Origin: Croceivirga sp.
Lineage (GTDB): Bacteria > Bacteroidota > Bacteroidia > Flavobacteriales > Flavobacteriaceae
Assembly: GCA_028284935.1 (NCBI GenBank)
Contig: JANQQQ010000012.1
Coordinates: 186,001 to 250,000, forward strand
Reading direction: 5' to 3'
DNA length: 64,000 nucleotides
Shown: positions 44,686 to 53,784 of the stretch, in pieces
Layout of the letters: every line of letters starts with the position of its first letter
Position numbering within the stretch: the stretch's first letter is position 1
Program-made: the position numbers and the translations under genes
Notes under the pieces: generated by a model
The model's database searches: none
Told to the model about the DNA's origin: nothing
The model's input: the letters and a program-made list of their open reading frames with translations, nothing else

Positions 44686-46209
44686 ATGAGTGATGTAAAT
44701 ACTACTGAAAAAACGGCCTTGGTAAAGCCACAATTCAAAAACCACTATGACAATTACATTGGTGGTAAATGGACAGCCCCTGTAAAAGGGCAATATTTTG
44801 ATAATATTTCACCAGTAGATGGCGCCAGTTTCACAAAAGTTGCACGTTCCACTGGGGAGGATATTGATTTGGCCATTGATGCTGCTTGGGCAGCTGCCTC
44901 TGCGTGGAACAATAGTTCGGCTACGGAAAGAAGCAATTTGCTTTTAAAAATAGCTGATATCATGGAGCAAAATCTAGAAGCCCTAGCCCGTGCAGAAACC
45001 TGGGACAACGGAAAGGCCCTTCGTGAGACCTTGGCTGCTGATTTGCCTCTGGCTGTTGATCATTTTAGATACTTTGCCGGGGTCATACGTGCTGAGGAAG
45101 GCACCGTAAGTGAATTGGATACCAATACCATTTCAATGAATGTAAAGGAACCGCTGGGAGTCGTAGGCCAAATTATTCCATGGAACTTTCCCCTGCTAAT
45201 GGCAGCATGGAAGGTAGCCCCTGCCCTAGCCGCTGGAAACTGTGTGATCCTAAAACCCGCGGAACAAACTCCGGTCGGAATTATGATTTTGATGGAATTG
45301 ATTGAAGGAATCCTACCTGCCGGAGTGTTGAACGTGGTCAACGGTTTTGGGATTGAAGCGGGAAAACCCTTGGCCTCCAGCCCAAGAATAAACAAAATTG
45401 CTTTTACGGGGGAAACCACTACTGGACAATTGATCATGCAATATGCCTCCAAAAACATTATCCCAGTAACCTTGGAGCTAGGTGGGAAAAGTCCAAATAT
45501 TTTCTTTGAGAGTATCATGGATGCAGATGATGCCTTCTTTGATAAATGCTTGGAGGGTGCAGCCATGTTTGCACTAAACCAAGGTGAGGTCTGTACTTGT
45601 CCGTCTCGTATTTTAATCCAAGAAAGCATCTATGACCAATTCATCGAGCGGGTTATTGAACGAGTTGAAGCCATTAAGTTAGGCCATCCCTTAGATCCCA
45701 CAACCATGATGGGTGCACAAGCTTCCAACGATCAATATGAAAAAATACTCAACTATTTGGCTATTGGGAAGGATGAGGGATGCGAGGTACTTACCGGTGG
45801 TGAGGCCGCATATAATGAAGGGCTTGAAGGGGGCTATTACATCCAACCTACCTTGCTCAAGGGAAACAATAAGATGCGTGTATTCCAAGAAGAGATTTTT
45901 GGTCCCGTTGCTTGTGTAACGACATTTAAGGATGAAGCGGAAGCACTTGAAATCGCCAACGATACCCTTTATGGCCTAGGGGCTGGCGTCTGGACCCGTG
46001 ATACCCATCAGGCGTATCAAATTTCCAGACAGGTGCAAGCCGGTCGCGTTTGGGTGAATTGTTATCATCTTTACCCAGCTCATGCTCCTTTTGGTGGCTA
46101 TAAGAAGTCCGGAATTGGTCGCGAGACACACAAAATGATGCTCAACCATTATCGGCAGACTAAAAACATGTTGATTTCCCATGATAAAAATGCACTAGGT
46201 TTCTTTTGA
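44686..46209 (+). CDS. Aldehyde dehydrogenase
   Basis: 507 residues, the length of ALDH subfamily AldB/ExaC-like enzymes. Conserved motifs: [21 protein letters not shown], the general base Glu264 in TLELGGKSP, catalytic Cys303 in [11 protein letters not shown] and the closing [13 protein letters not shown]. It oxidises an aldehyde to the acid with NAD or NADP. The divergent AraC regulator and DUF779 partner indicate an acetaldehyde/ethanol or short-chain aldehyde system. It starts at the ATG after ACAAGA. Confidence 0.96.
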   Translation: MSDVNTTEKTALVKPQFKNHYDNYIGGKWTAPVKGQYFDNISPVDGASFTKVARSTGEDIDLAIDAAWAAASAWNNSSATERSNLLLKIADIMEQNLEALARAETWDNGKALRETLAADLPLAVDHFRYFAGVIRAEEGTVSELDTNTISMNVKEPLGVVGQIIPWNFPLLMAAWKVAPALAAGNCVILKPAEQTPVGIMILMELIEGILPAGVLNVVNGFGIEAGKPLASSPRINKIAFTGETTTGQLIMQYASKNIIPVTLELGGKSPNIFFESIMDADDAFFDKCLEGAAMFALNQGEVCTCPSRILIQESIYDQFIERVIERVEAIKLGHPLDPTTMMGAQASNDQYEKILNYLAIGKDEGCEVLTGGEAAYNEGLEGGYYIQPTLLKGNNKMRVFQEEIFGPVACVTTFKDEAEALEIANDTLYGLGAGVWTRDTHQAYQISRQVQAGRVWVNCYHLYPAHAPFGGYKKSGIGRETHKMMLNHYRQTKNMLISHDKNALGFF

Positions 46210-46210
46210 T

Positions 46211-46579
46211 ATGGTTGAACGTGTTTTGGTCACCGATGAAGCAAAGCGGGTCATTGATTCCCTTCGGGAAGAACATGGCCCGCTCATGTTTCACCAAAGT
46301 GGGGGTTGTTGTGATGGTTCTTCACCTATGTGTTTTGCAAAAGGGGAACTGATGCTCAATGATACGGACGTCCATTTGGGAAACATCCATGGCTGTGCAT
46401 TCCATATGTCCAAAGACCAATTTGAATATTGGAAACATACGCAGCTAATTGTTGACGTTGTTCAAGGTCGTGGTTCCAGTTTTTCATTGGAAATACCCGT
46501 GGGGCTTCGATTTATCATTAAATCAAGGATGTTTTCTGAAAGCGAATTGGAATTTCTGCAACAAAATGCAAAGGAGTAA
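46211..46579 (+). CDS. DUF779 protein
   Basis: 122 residues of the DUF779 family: LREEHGPLMFHQSGGCCDGSSPMC is the diagnostic Cys-rich motif, with HLGNIHGCAFHMS later. DUF779 genes commonly follow acetaldehyde-type dehydrogenase genes. The function is unknown; the Cys motif suggests metal or aldehyde binding. The ATG is one base after the dehydrogenase stop. Confidence 0.93.
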   Translation: MVERVLVTDEAKRVIDSLREEHGPLMFHQSGGCCDGSSPMCFAKGELMLNDTDVHLGNIHGCAFHMSKDQFEYWKHTQLIVDVVQGRGSSFSLEIPVGLRFIIKSRMFSESELEFLQQNAKE

Positions 46580-46593
46580 TCTTTAATCAGGAT

Positions 46594-46636
46594 AATAAAA
46601 AATGGCAGTAACAAAGTAGATAATTGCTACTGCCAT
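46594..46636 (-). terminator. Intrinsic terminator of the EF-G-like gene
   Basis: Inverted arms ATGGCAGTA (46602-46610) and TACTGCCAT (46628-46636). Read on the minus strand the second arm is followed by T6, so it terminates transcription from the gene ending at 46658. The site lies between convergent genes. Confidence 0.7.
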
Positions 46637-46657
46637 GGATTGCCCATAAACGGCTAT

Positions 46658-48760
46658 TTACCCTTTGACAAGTTCCCGCTGTACATTTTCGGGAACGGAT
46701 TCAAATGAGGCAAATTCAGAGGTAAACGTTGCCTTGCCCTGTGTGAGTGAACGCAAGTTGGTAGAATACCCCGATAATTCGGATTCTGGGGTTGTGCACT
46801 TCAGAATTTGATAGTGGTCTACCGTATCAAACCCCAAAATAACGGACCGTCTGGATTGCAAATCGGTCATAACATTGCCTAACATCTCCTCGGGAACACG
46901 TACGGTCAATTCCCTAAGCGGCTCCATCAATTGGGGTTTTGCATTTAGGAAGGCCTCCTTAAAGGCATGCGCACCAGCTATCTTGAAAGCAATGTCATTT
47001 GAGTCAACGGAATGCATCTTCCCGTCGTAGACCATAACTCGAATATCCCTTACGTAGGAACCGGTTAGGGGTCCAGACTCCATTACCTCCAAAATTCCTT
47101 TTTTGATGGAAGGTAGATAACGTAGATCAATGACGCCACCTACAATACAGTTGTAGAAAACCAATTTGCCACCCCAGGGTAAGTCCACTTCTTCCTTACC
47201 CCGAATATTGAATCCCTCAGGTTCGGGCATGCCCTCGTACCAAGGTTCTATTTTTAAATGTACCTCAGCAAACTGACCTGCCCCTCCTGATTGTTTTTTA
47301 TGCCGGTAGCTGGATCTGGCCGAACGTTTAATGGTTTCCCGATAAGCAATTTTTGGTTGCTCAAAGTGTGGTTGTACCCCGTAAATATTTTCCAATGTCC
47401 ACTTTACCGTAGCCAAGTGCAATTCTCCCTGAAAACCGACCAGTTGTTGTTTTAATTCATTGGAATAACTAACAACAACCGTTGGATCCTGACTTTGGAT
47501 TTTTTTAAGTGCCTCGGTCAATTTTTCCTCCTCGAGTTGGGAAACGGCACGTACTGCCCTAGTCAACCGTGATTCCGGGTATTTTATGGGCTTAATCGTC
47601 ATTTTATAACCTTCTTGGTGCAAGGTGTCATTAGTTTCCGTATCCTTAAGCTTTAAGGTGGCCCCAATATCCCCAACCACTAATTTGGGTACGGGTTGAC
47701 GTTTTTTACCATCCATGATAAATAATTGGTTCAAAACCTCTATCTCTTCAGTTCTTGAATTTACCAACTTGTCATTGACCTGTATGCTGCCTGATTTAAC
47801 CTTGAAAAAAGTTAGTTGGCCAACATTGGGCAAGTTCACTGTTTTAAAAACGAATAGACTTGTGGGGGCATCAACTTTTGGTGGTATATCAGAACCTTCA
47901 ACACTTTGTTCAGGTTTTAAATCTATGGCCGCTGGGGCTACATTGTCAATAAAACCCATCAACCGACCACTGCCCATATCATTTAAAGCGGAAACACAGA
48001 ATACCGGAAAGACTTCATGGTTCAACATACCCACTTTTATTCCCTGTCTCATTTCATCTTCGTTCAACGTTCCTTTATCAAAGAACAACTCCATAAGACT
48101 TTCATCATTTTCCGCAGCCTTCTCTACCAATTCATTGTGCAAGTGATCGGCCAGTTCCTTTTGGTCTTCAGGAATAGAAAATTTTTCAGGCTTGCCCCCA
48201 TTTGGTCCAAACTTGTACATTTTCATTTTAAGTACATCTATAATACACTGTGCCCCGTCAACGACCAATGGATACTGTATCTTCACTGCGCCATTGCCTA
48301 CCAAGTTTTTCACATCGTTAAAGCTATCTTCAAAATTGGCGTTGGGATGGTCTATTTGGTTGATTACAAAGAGTGTAGGCTTGTGATAGGTGTCAACATA
48401 GTTCCAGATAATTTCTGTGCCGATCTCCACTCCATGTCTGGCATTTAGCACGGTAACAACGGTATCCGCCACCCGAATGGACGACATGATTTCGCCAACA
48501 AAATCGTCTAGTCCCGGAGTGTCGATGATGTTGATTTTATAGTTGCGCCATTCAGTATGCAAAGGTGTGGCAAATATTGACGTCCCCCGCTCGTGTTCAA
48601 TAGGATGGTAATCCGAAACAGTGTTGTTGTTTTCCACGGTCCCCCTTCGGTTGAGCAGACCCGCTTCAAAGAGCATCGTCTCAGATAATGTGGTATTGCC
48701 ACAGCCATGGGCACCCACAAACACTACGTTTTTGATATGTTTTTCATCGTATATTTTCAT
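46658..48760 (-). CDS. Elongation factor G-like GTPase with altered P-loop
   Basis: 700 residues with full EF-G domain order. The G domain has DTPGLDDF (G3) and NQID (G4), but the P-loop reads GAHGCGNTT at 16-24, with Asn22 where the Lys of GKT should be. Domains II-V follow, including YRETIKRSARSSYRHKKQSGGAGQFAEV of domain IV and ELTVRVPEEMLGNVMTDLQSRR of domain V. It is a second, EF-G2-like form, not the str-operon translocase. The lost Lys suggests weak or no GTP hydrolysis. Role (ribosome rescue or regulation) unknown. Monocistronic. Confidence 0.9.
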   Translation of the reverse strand: MKIYDEKHIKNVVFVGAHGCGNTTLSETMLFEAGLLNRRGTVENNNTVSDYHPIEHERGTSIFATPLHTEWRNYKINIIDTPGLDDFVGEIMSSIRVADTVVTVLNARHGVEIGTEIIWNYVDTYHKPTLFVINQIDHPNANFEDSFNDVKNLVGNGAVKIQYPLVVDGAQCIIDVLKMKMYKFGPNGGKPEKFSIPEDQKELADHLHNELVEKAAENDESLMELFFDKGTLNEDEMRQGIKVGMLNHEVFPVFCVSALNDMGSGRLMGFIDNVAPAAIDLKPEQSVEGSDIPPKVDAPTSLFVFKTVNLPNVGQLTFFKVKSGSIQVNDKLVNSRTEEIEVLNQLFIMDGKKRQPVPKLVVGDIGATLKLKDTETNDTLHQEGYKMTIKPIKYPESRLTRAVRAVSQLEEEKLTEALKKIQSQDPTVVVSYSNELKQQLVGFQGELHLATVKWTLENIYGVQPHFEQPKIAYRETIKRSARSSYRHKKQSGGAGQFAEVHLKIEPWYEGMPEPEGFNIRGKEEVDLPWGGKLVFYNCIVGGVIDLRYLPSIKKGILEVMESGPLTGSYVRDIRVMVYDGKMHSVDSNDIAFKIAGAHAFKEAFLNAKPQLMEPLRELTVRVPEEMLGNVMTDLQSRRSVILGFDTVDHYQILKCTTPESELSGYSTNLRSLTQGKATFTSEFASFESVPENVQRELVKG

Positions 48761-49235
48761 TGCTAAGAAAATTTAAAGGTTGCTATTCATTGAACAATGC
48801 TTTAAAAGTAGCGGTATCCAATATCACAAAACATGACATTTTACCATATAAAGTTTTGGGGAATTCCCCTAAGTTACCGAATTTGTAATCGTAAGAATGA
48901 TGTTTTTCAAGAAAAAGGGCAAAATTCCCCTTATGTTTTTTCCAACACTTCTTTTTGTATTGGTTGAAGTCCAGAAACTTAATCAACGTTAAGTTTTTAC
49001 TAAGGTCACATTGTTGAGGGTCCAACCCACAACAGCGAGAGCCAAATATGGATTTAAAATATGTGGTCTAGAACAATTTCCTTAGATTTAAGTATAGAAA
49101 TGCTGTAGATATGGAGGTGAAATGGACCAATACTAAGTTTATGTCCAAAACAAACTTTTACGTACAAGCAAAATGAGCTGCTTTTAAGAACGCATTGATT
49201 CAGTTTTGTTTTCCAACTACAATTAACTTTATTCC
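48761..49235. other. Intergenic region, no supported gene
   Basis: 475 bases between divergent genes. An 80-residue minus-strand frame (48783-49025) has no family match, start context or partner and was not called. No promoter motif of good quality was found. Confidence 0.5.
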
Positions 49236-50165
49236 ATGGGTCATTTAAAGCGAAGGGATTTTGTGAAGGGCTCCACCTTAGCGTCTACCGCTTTGGCCTT
49301 AAGCCCCAGTTCAATTTTTACCCGCTCCTTAAGTTCAGGGGAAAAGAAAATTCCCATCTGTGGTCACCTCTGGGTGTATGCGAGCAATTTCCCCCCCAAT
49401 TGGGATTGCACCCCTATTTTGGAAAACGTATTTGCTGACTTTCAGTATGCAGGCTTGTACGGTGTCGAATTGATGGAAGGGCAATTGCGTCATGAGGATG
49501 CCGTGGAACGAATAAAAGGATACATCAAAAAATACGGGGTTAAGGTTTCTGGCTCGTCCTATGGTGTGGGGTTTGGCATGTGGGACATCAAACAACATAA
49601 AGCCATTCTGGATGACTTAAGTGTGGTGCTCCCAAGATTGTCCGCTTTGGGAGGTAAGACCTTTGGGATTTCGGTAGGTCATAAAAAAGAAGGCCTTAAA
49701 ACAGCTTCCGAGTTGGATGCTCAAGCTGAATTGCTTCTAAAGGTCAGACAACAATGTGACGAACAGGGTATCGAAGCCAATTTGCACAATCATACCTATG
49801 AAGTTGAAAATGATATGCACGATTTAAAAGCTACCTTGGAACGTATACCGGACATGGCTCTGGGTCCTGATGTCAACTGGTTAGTGAGGGCTGGCGTAGA
49901 TCCGGTTGAATTTATCAAAACCTATGGAAAACAGATGGTTTATATACATCTCAGGGACCAATATCAAGATGGTACGTGGACGGAATATGTGGGACAGGGA
50001 GCAACTGATTTCAATGCAATTGCGAAGGCATTACAGGAAACGGGATTTAAGGGGCCAGCAGGAATAGAGCTTGCCTTTCCCAATGGTTTTGAGCCGGAAT
50101 ATCCACTTAAGGAAACCTGGAAGAAAAGCAGGAAGTACGTCCAACAAACGTTTGGGTGGGTTTAA
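49236..50165 (+). CDS. Tat-exported TIM-barrel sugar isomerase/epimerase-like
   Basis: 309 residues. The N-terminus KRRDFVKGSTLASTALAL is a twin-arginine signal. The rest is a xylose-isomerase-like TIM barrel: YGVELMEGQL, GIEANLHNHTYEVEND (metal His/Glu), ALGPDVNWLVRAG and YIHLRDQYQDGTWTEYVGQG, with PAGIELAFPNG near the end. Members act on sugar or keto-sugar intermediates. The next two genes encode a GMC oxidoreductase and its partner, so a keto-sugar step is likely. Confidence 0.88.
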   Translation: MGHLKRRDFVKGSTLASTALALSPSSIFTRSLSSGEKKIPICGHLWVYASNFPPNWDCTPILENVFADFQYAGLYGVELMEGQLRHEDAVERIKGYIKKYGVKVSGSSYGVGFGMWDIKQHKAILDDLSVVLPRLSALGGKTFGISVGHKKEGLKTASELDAQAELLLKVRQQCDEQGIEANLHNHTYEVENDMHDLKATLERIPDMALGPDVNWLVRAGVDPVEFIKTYGKQMVYIHLRDQYQDGTWTEYVGQGATDFNAIAKALQETGFKGPAGIELAFPNGFEPEYPLKETWKKSRKYVQQTFGWV

Positions 50166-50268
50166 TAAGATTCTTGCCCGATGGAAATAAAAGGCTATTT
50201 TGGGGCATGGATAAATGGAAGAAATGAATCATTGGACCTCCAGTGATCCGTGAATTAAACAATAGAAA

Positions 50269-51969
50269 TTGAATTTAAACCTTAAGGCAAAAGAAGCCAA
50301 TACGTACGACGCCATTGTTATTGGCTCTGGAATCAGCGGTGGATGGGCCGCCAAGGAACTATGTGAAAATGGACTAAAGACCTTGGTATTGGAGCGTGGA
50401 CGCATGGTAGAACATATTAAAGACTACCCAACAGCTCATAAACATCCTTGGGAATTAAAGCATAGAGGTGCCATACCCCAAAAAGTAAAGGAAGAAAATC
50501 CTGTAGTAAGCCGATGTTACGCTTTTAATGAGGCGACTGAGCACTTTTTTGTCAAGGACAAGGAACACCCTTATGAGCAAAAAAAGCCCTTTGATTGGAT
50601 AAGGGGCTATCAGGTGGGAGGCAAATCCTTGTTATGGGCACGTTGGACCCAGCGTTGGAGCGATTTGGATTTTGAGGCCAATGCCAAGGAAGGAATTGCG
50701 ATTGATTGGCCTATTCGGTATAAAGACATAGCACCTTGGTACAGCCATGTAGAACGCTTTGCGGGAATTAGCGGCAACCGTGATCGACTTTCCCAAATTC
50801 CGGATGGTGAATTTCTGAAACCGATGAAAATGAACTGTTTGGAAAAACATGTGAAGCAGTCCCTTAGGGAACTTTATGACGACAGACACCTCGTTATATC
50901 TAGAACGGCAAATATTACCGAACGCCATAACAATCGCGGACCATGCCAATACCGAAGCCTCTGCGAAAGGGGTTGCCCATTTGGGGGCTACTTTAGCAGT
51001 AATTCCGCTACCCTGCCCGCTGCCGAAGCCACTGGTAATTTTACCATTCGTCCCTTTTCAGTGGCACAGTCCATTATTTATGACAGGAGTTTGGGCAAGG
51101 CAACCGGTGTTCGCGTCATGGACACCAATACTAAAGAGGTGTTCGAATTTTATGCCAAAATCATCTTTGTCAATGCGGCGACCCTAAACTCTACTTTATT
51201 GCTTTTGAATTCAACATCGAATCGATTTCCAAATGGTTTGGGGAATGATTCGAGCGAATTGGGGCATAACCTTATGGACCATAATTACAATTGCAAAGTG
51301 GAAGGGGAATTTGAAGGTATGGAAGATCAATATTATTCGGGTAGAAGACCAACAGGAACCTATCTGCCCCGTTTTCGAAATTTTGGCGAAGATAAGCAAC
51401 CCCATTTTTTACGTGGTTATGCCTACGGCTGTGGAGGTTTTCGACCAGCTGGTGTAAAAAATGTTACTGAAACCAGTATTGGATTGGAATTGAAAAAAGA
51501 TCAGACCCAACTGGGCCCTTGGACTTTTGGATTGGGTGGAATGGGGGAATGCCTCCCCTATCATGATAACAAGGTGACCTTGAGTAAGGAACAAACTGAC
51601 GACTGGGGAATGCCGCTCCTTGAAATAGACGCAGAATATAAGGAAAACGAAAAAGTGATGACCCAAGACATGATTGATACGGCCATGGAAATGTTGGACC
51701 GAATGAAGTTCAAAAACATTGTTGACAAAAAAGAGATGCGAAACATCGGTCTAAACATTCATGAAATGGGTACCGCAAGGATGGGGCACGACCCAAAAAC
51801 TTCGGTTTTGAATAAACACAACCAAGTTTGGGGGGCTGAGAATGTATTTGTTACTGATGGGGCCTGCATGACTTCAAGTGCTTGTCAAAACCCTTCATTG
51901 ACCTATATGGCTCTGACGGCGAGGGCGGCCGACTATGCTATATCGGAACTTAAAAAAATGAACCTTTGA
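50269..51969 (+). CDS. GMC-family oxidoreductase
   Basis: 566 residues. FAD-binding GSGISGGWAAKELCENGLKTLVLERG at 20-45, a Cys-rich CQYRSLCERGCPFGG segment, and the C-terminal active-site HEMGTARMG with VFVTDGACMTSSACQNPSLTYMALTARA. The only start is a TTG at 50269, because an in-frame TAG lies two codons before it and no ATG follows in the domain's N-terminus. No signal is present; export would rely on the Tat-signalled partner, as in gluconate/glucoside 3-dehydrogenases. Next gene is the small subunit. Confidence 0.92.
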   Translation: MNLNLKAKEANTYDAIVIGSGISGGWAAKELCENGLKTLVLERGRMVEHIKDYPTAHKHPWELKHRGAIPQKVKEENPVVSRCYAFNEATEHFFVKDKEHPYEQKKPFDWIRGYQVGGKSLLWARWTQRWSDLDFEANAKEGIAIDWPIRYKDIAPWYSHVERFAGISGNRDRLSQIPDGEFLKPMKMNCLEKHVKQSLRELYDDRHLVISRTANITERHNNRGPCQYRSLCERGCPFGGYFSSNSATLPAAEATGNFTIRPFSVAQSIIYDRSLGKATGVRVMDTNTKEVFEFYAKIIFVNAATLNSTLLLLNSTSNRFPNGLGNDSSELGHNLMDHNYNCKVEGEFEGMEDQYYSGRRPTGTYLPRFRNFGEDKQPHFLRGYAYGCGGFRPAGVKNVTETSIGLELKKDQTQLGPWTFGLGGMGECLPYHDNKVTLSKEQTDDWGMPLLEIDAEYKENEKVMTQDMIDTAMEMLDRMKFKNIVDKKEMRNIGLNIHEMGTARMGHDPKTSVLNKHNQVWGAENVFVTDGACMTSSACQNPSLTYMALTARAADYAISELKKMNL

Positions 51970-51980
51970 CCTTTTCTTTT

Positions 51981-52556
51981 ATGAAGCGTAAAACATTTAT
52001 AAAACAAGTAGGTTATGGCACAGGAGCGGCTGTTTTGCTTCCTTCGATTGGACTTGTTCAAAGCTGTTCCTATGACCCCCAAATTAGAAGGACCTTATCC
52101 GAAGCTGATATCCCGTTGTTGGATGAAATAGGGGAAACCATAATTCCCGCAACGGCAGATGCCCCTGGGGCAAAAGCAACAAAGATTGGGGAATACATGC
52201 TATTGATGTACAAGGATTGCATGGAGGAAGAAGACCAAGGGATTTTGGTTTCGGGGATCAATACACTTGATTCCAAAGCAGCAATGGATTATTCGGAATC
52301 TTTCGTTACTATCAACCCAACAAACAGGAAAGTGCTCTTGGAAACCGTTCAAGAAGAAGCCATTGCGTATCATTTGGAACATGAAGGTGAAGAGAAGGTT
52401 CCACCCCATTATTTTGATATCCTTAAGGGCTTGACCCTTAATGGCTATTTCACTTCTGAAATTGGAATGACCGAAGCAAGGGCCTATCTTCCGCTTCCAG
52501 GACAGTACGTGGAATGCATGCCCTATTCCAAATCGGATAAGGTCTGGGCATTGTAA
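51981..52556 (+). CDS. Gluconate 2-dehydrogenase subunit 3-like
   Basis: 191 residues from the ATG at 51981, giving a signal MKRKTFIKQVGYGTGAAVLLPSIGLVQSC with Tat-like and lipoprotein features (RK then a C at 28). The sequence LSEADIPLLDEIGETIIPATADAPGAKATKIGEYM is the subunit-3 signature. It escorts and anchors the GMC flavoprotein. Together with the TIM-barrel gene it suggests 3-keto-glycoside formation, which is inference from families. Confidence 0.92.
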   Translation: MKRKTFIKQVGYGTGAAVLLPSIGLVQSCSYDPQIRRTLSEADIPLLDEIGETIIPATADAPGAKATKIGEYMLLMYKDCMEEEDQGILVSGINTLDSKAAMDYSESFVTINPTNRKVLLETVQEEAIAYHLEHEGEEKVPPHYFDILKGLTLNGYFTSEIGMTEARAYLPLPGQYVECMPYSKSDKVWAL

Positions 52557-52710
52557 CGGATGTCCCACAAAATTTGGTACAGATGTGTTGGGTTGAAAAT
52601 GAACTTTGATTGGTAGAATTACGGTATCCACACATTTCCGTCCCATAAAAGGTTTAACCGGACAAGACCAAGTTTCCGGTAGTTTACTACAGGTACCCAT
52701 GCAGCAAAGA

Positions 52711-52738
52711 AAAGGCGTGAAATACCATCCACGCCTTT
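52711..52738. terminator. Bidirectional hairpin terminator
   Basis: Arms AAAGGCGTG (52711-52719) and CACGCCTTT (52730-52738) with A- and T-rich flanks on both sides, in the 193-base gap between the convergent genes ending at 52556 and 52750. Confidence 0.65.
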
Positions 52739-52749
52739 CTAAAAATACA

Positions 52750-53538
52750 CTAATCCTCCTTGGTGTCTATAAGCATTGGAGTCTTACCGTCCGTTACGAT
52801 TATTTTGCTGTTCGGAGAGCTTGAAAGCCTATTAAAGGCCTCAATACTTCTTATTTTAATGATTTCATCGGTAAGCCCTTCAGACAGTATTTTCTGGGCA
52901 TCCCTTTCGCCTTCGGCGTCTATGATTTTTCGGTCGGCTTCCAACTTTGCCTGTTGAAGGACAAATTCCATACGCAAGGCGTCCTGTTCGGCCTGAAGTT
53001 TTCGTTCAATGGAGCTGGCCAACCCTGGAGGTAGTTGAATACTTTTCATTAAAACAGCAATCAGTTCAATACCGTCTGCCTGCTTTTTGAGGTTCTCGTT
53101 CATTTTCGTTTTAATCTCTGCCTCGATATTGGCACGCATACCTGAATGCATGTCCTTCGCATAAAATTGGGCACAAACATCCGAAGAGGCGGAACGAAAA
53201 ACACTGGTAATAATGGATTCGTAATCTCGACCTAAGTTTTGTAGAACACTTGGTATCTTATCACGTTCCAGCCGATATAGAATGGATATCTCGGACTCTA
53301 CGCTCAATCCTTCCTTACTGGGCAATGTCAAGAAGAGTTTTATGTTATTGGTCTGAGTGGATTCTTTGATTACCTTACTCGTTAAAGGATTGAAGAAGAC
53401 GGTTCCCTCTGTGGCCACTTCAGTACCAAACTTTCCCAAGGTTTGTTTTACCCCTGCCTCACCAGGTCGAATCACGGCACAACTTGAAAATAAGAGCATG
53501 GTCAGGAATGCAAGCATCGTAAAATTTCTCATAGTCAT
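52750..53538 (-). CDS. Prohibitin/SPFH-domain lipoprotein
   Basis: 262 residues from the ATG at 53538 (ATG 53532 is also possible; longer frames add no signal). A lipoprotein signal (MLAFLTMLLFSSC) is followed by the SPFH/Band 7 domain of prohibitin type: IRPGEAGVKQTLGKFG, YRLERDKIPSVLQNLGRDYESIITSVFRSASSDVCAQF and the long helix IERKLQAEQDALRMEFVLQQAKLEADRKIIDAEGERDAQKIL. Such proteins form membrane-associated rings that scaffold proteases. The lipid anchor replaces the usual membrane segment, as is common in Bacteroidota. Confidence 0.92.
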   Translation of the reverse strand: MTMRNFTMLAFLTMLLFSSCAVIRPGEAGVKQTLGKFGTEVATEGTVFFNPLTSKVIKESTQTNNIKLFLTLPSKEGLSVESEISILYRLERDKIPSVLQNLGRDYESIITSVFRSASSDVCAQFYAKDMHSGMRANIEAEIKTKMNENLKKQADGIELIAVLMKSIQLPPGLASSIERKLQAEQDALRMEFVLQQAKLEADRKIIDAEGERDAQKILSEGLTDEIIKIRSIEAFNRLSSSPNSKIIVTDGKTPMLIDTKED

Positions 53539-53784
53539 TGTTTTTGATGAATTAATAGTTATCATTTTTGAATCTATCACCCCAATTATTATACCAATTC
53601 ACCCATCAAAGCGTTGGAATTATATAAAGAAATATTAAAGTTTTAACGAATACGGTGATGCAAATTCAAAACCATTGTTATGCCCATGTTCTTTTATGAT
53701 GATTTGGTGATATGGGGTAACAACTATTTCAGTAATATAAAGATGGGTACAGCCATTGGACATACCCCATACAAAAATACTTAA

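Noticed and set aside
48783-49025. 80-residue minus-strand frame in a gap
   Set aside because: No family match, no promoter or start context, and low-complexity lysine/phenylalanine composition; not enough to call a gene.
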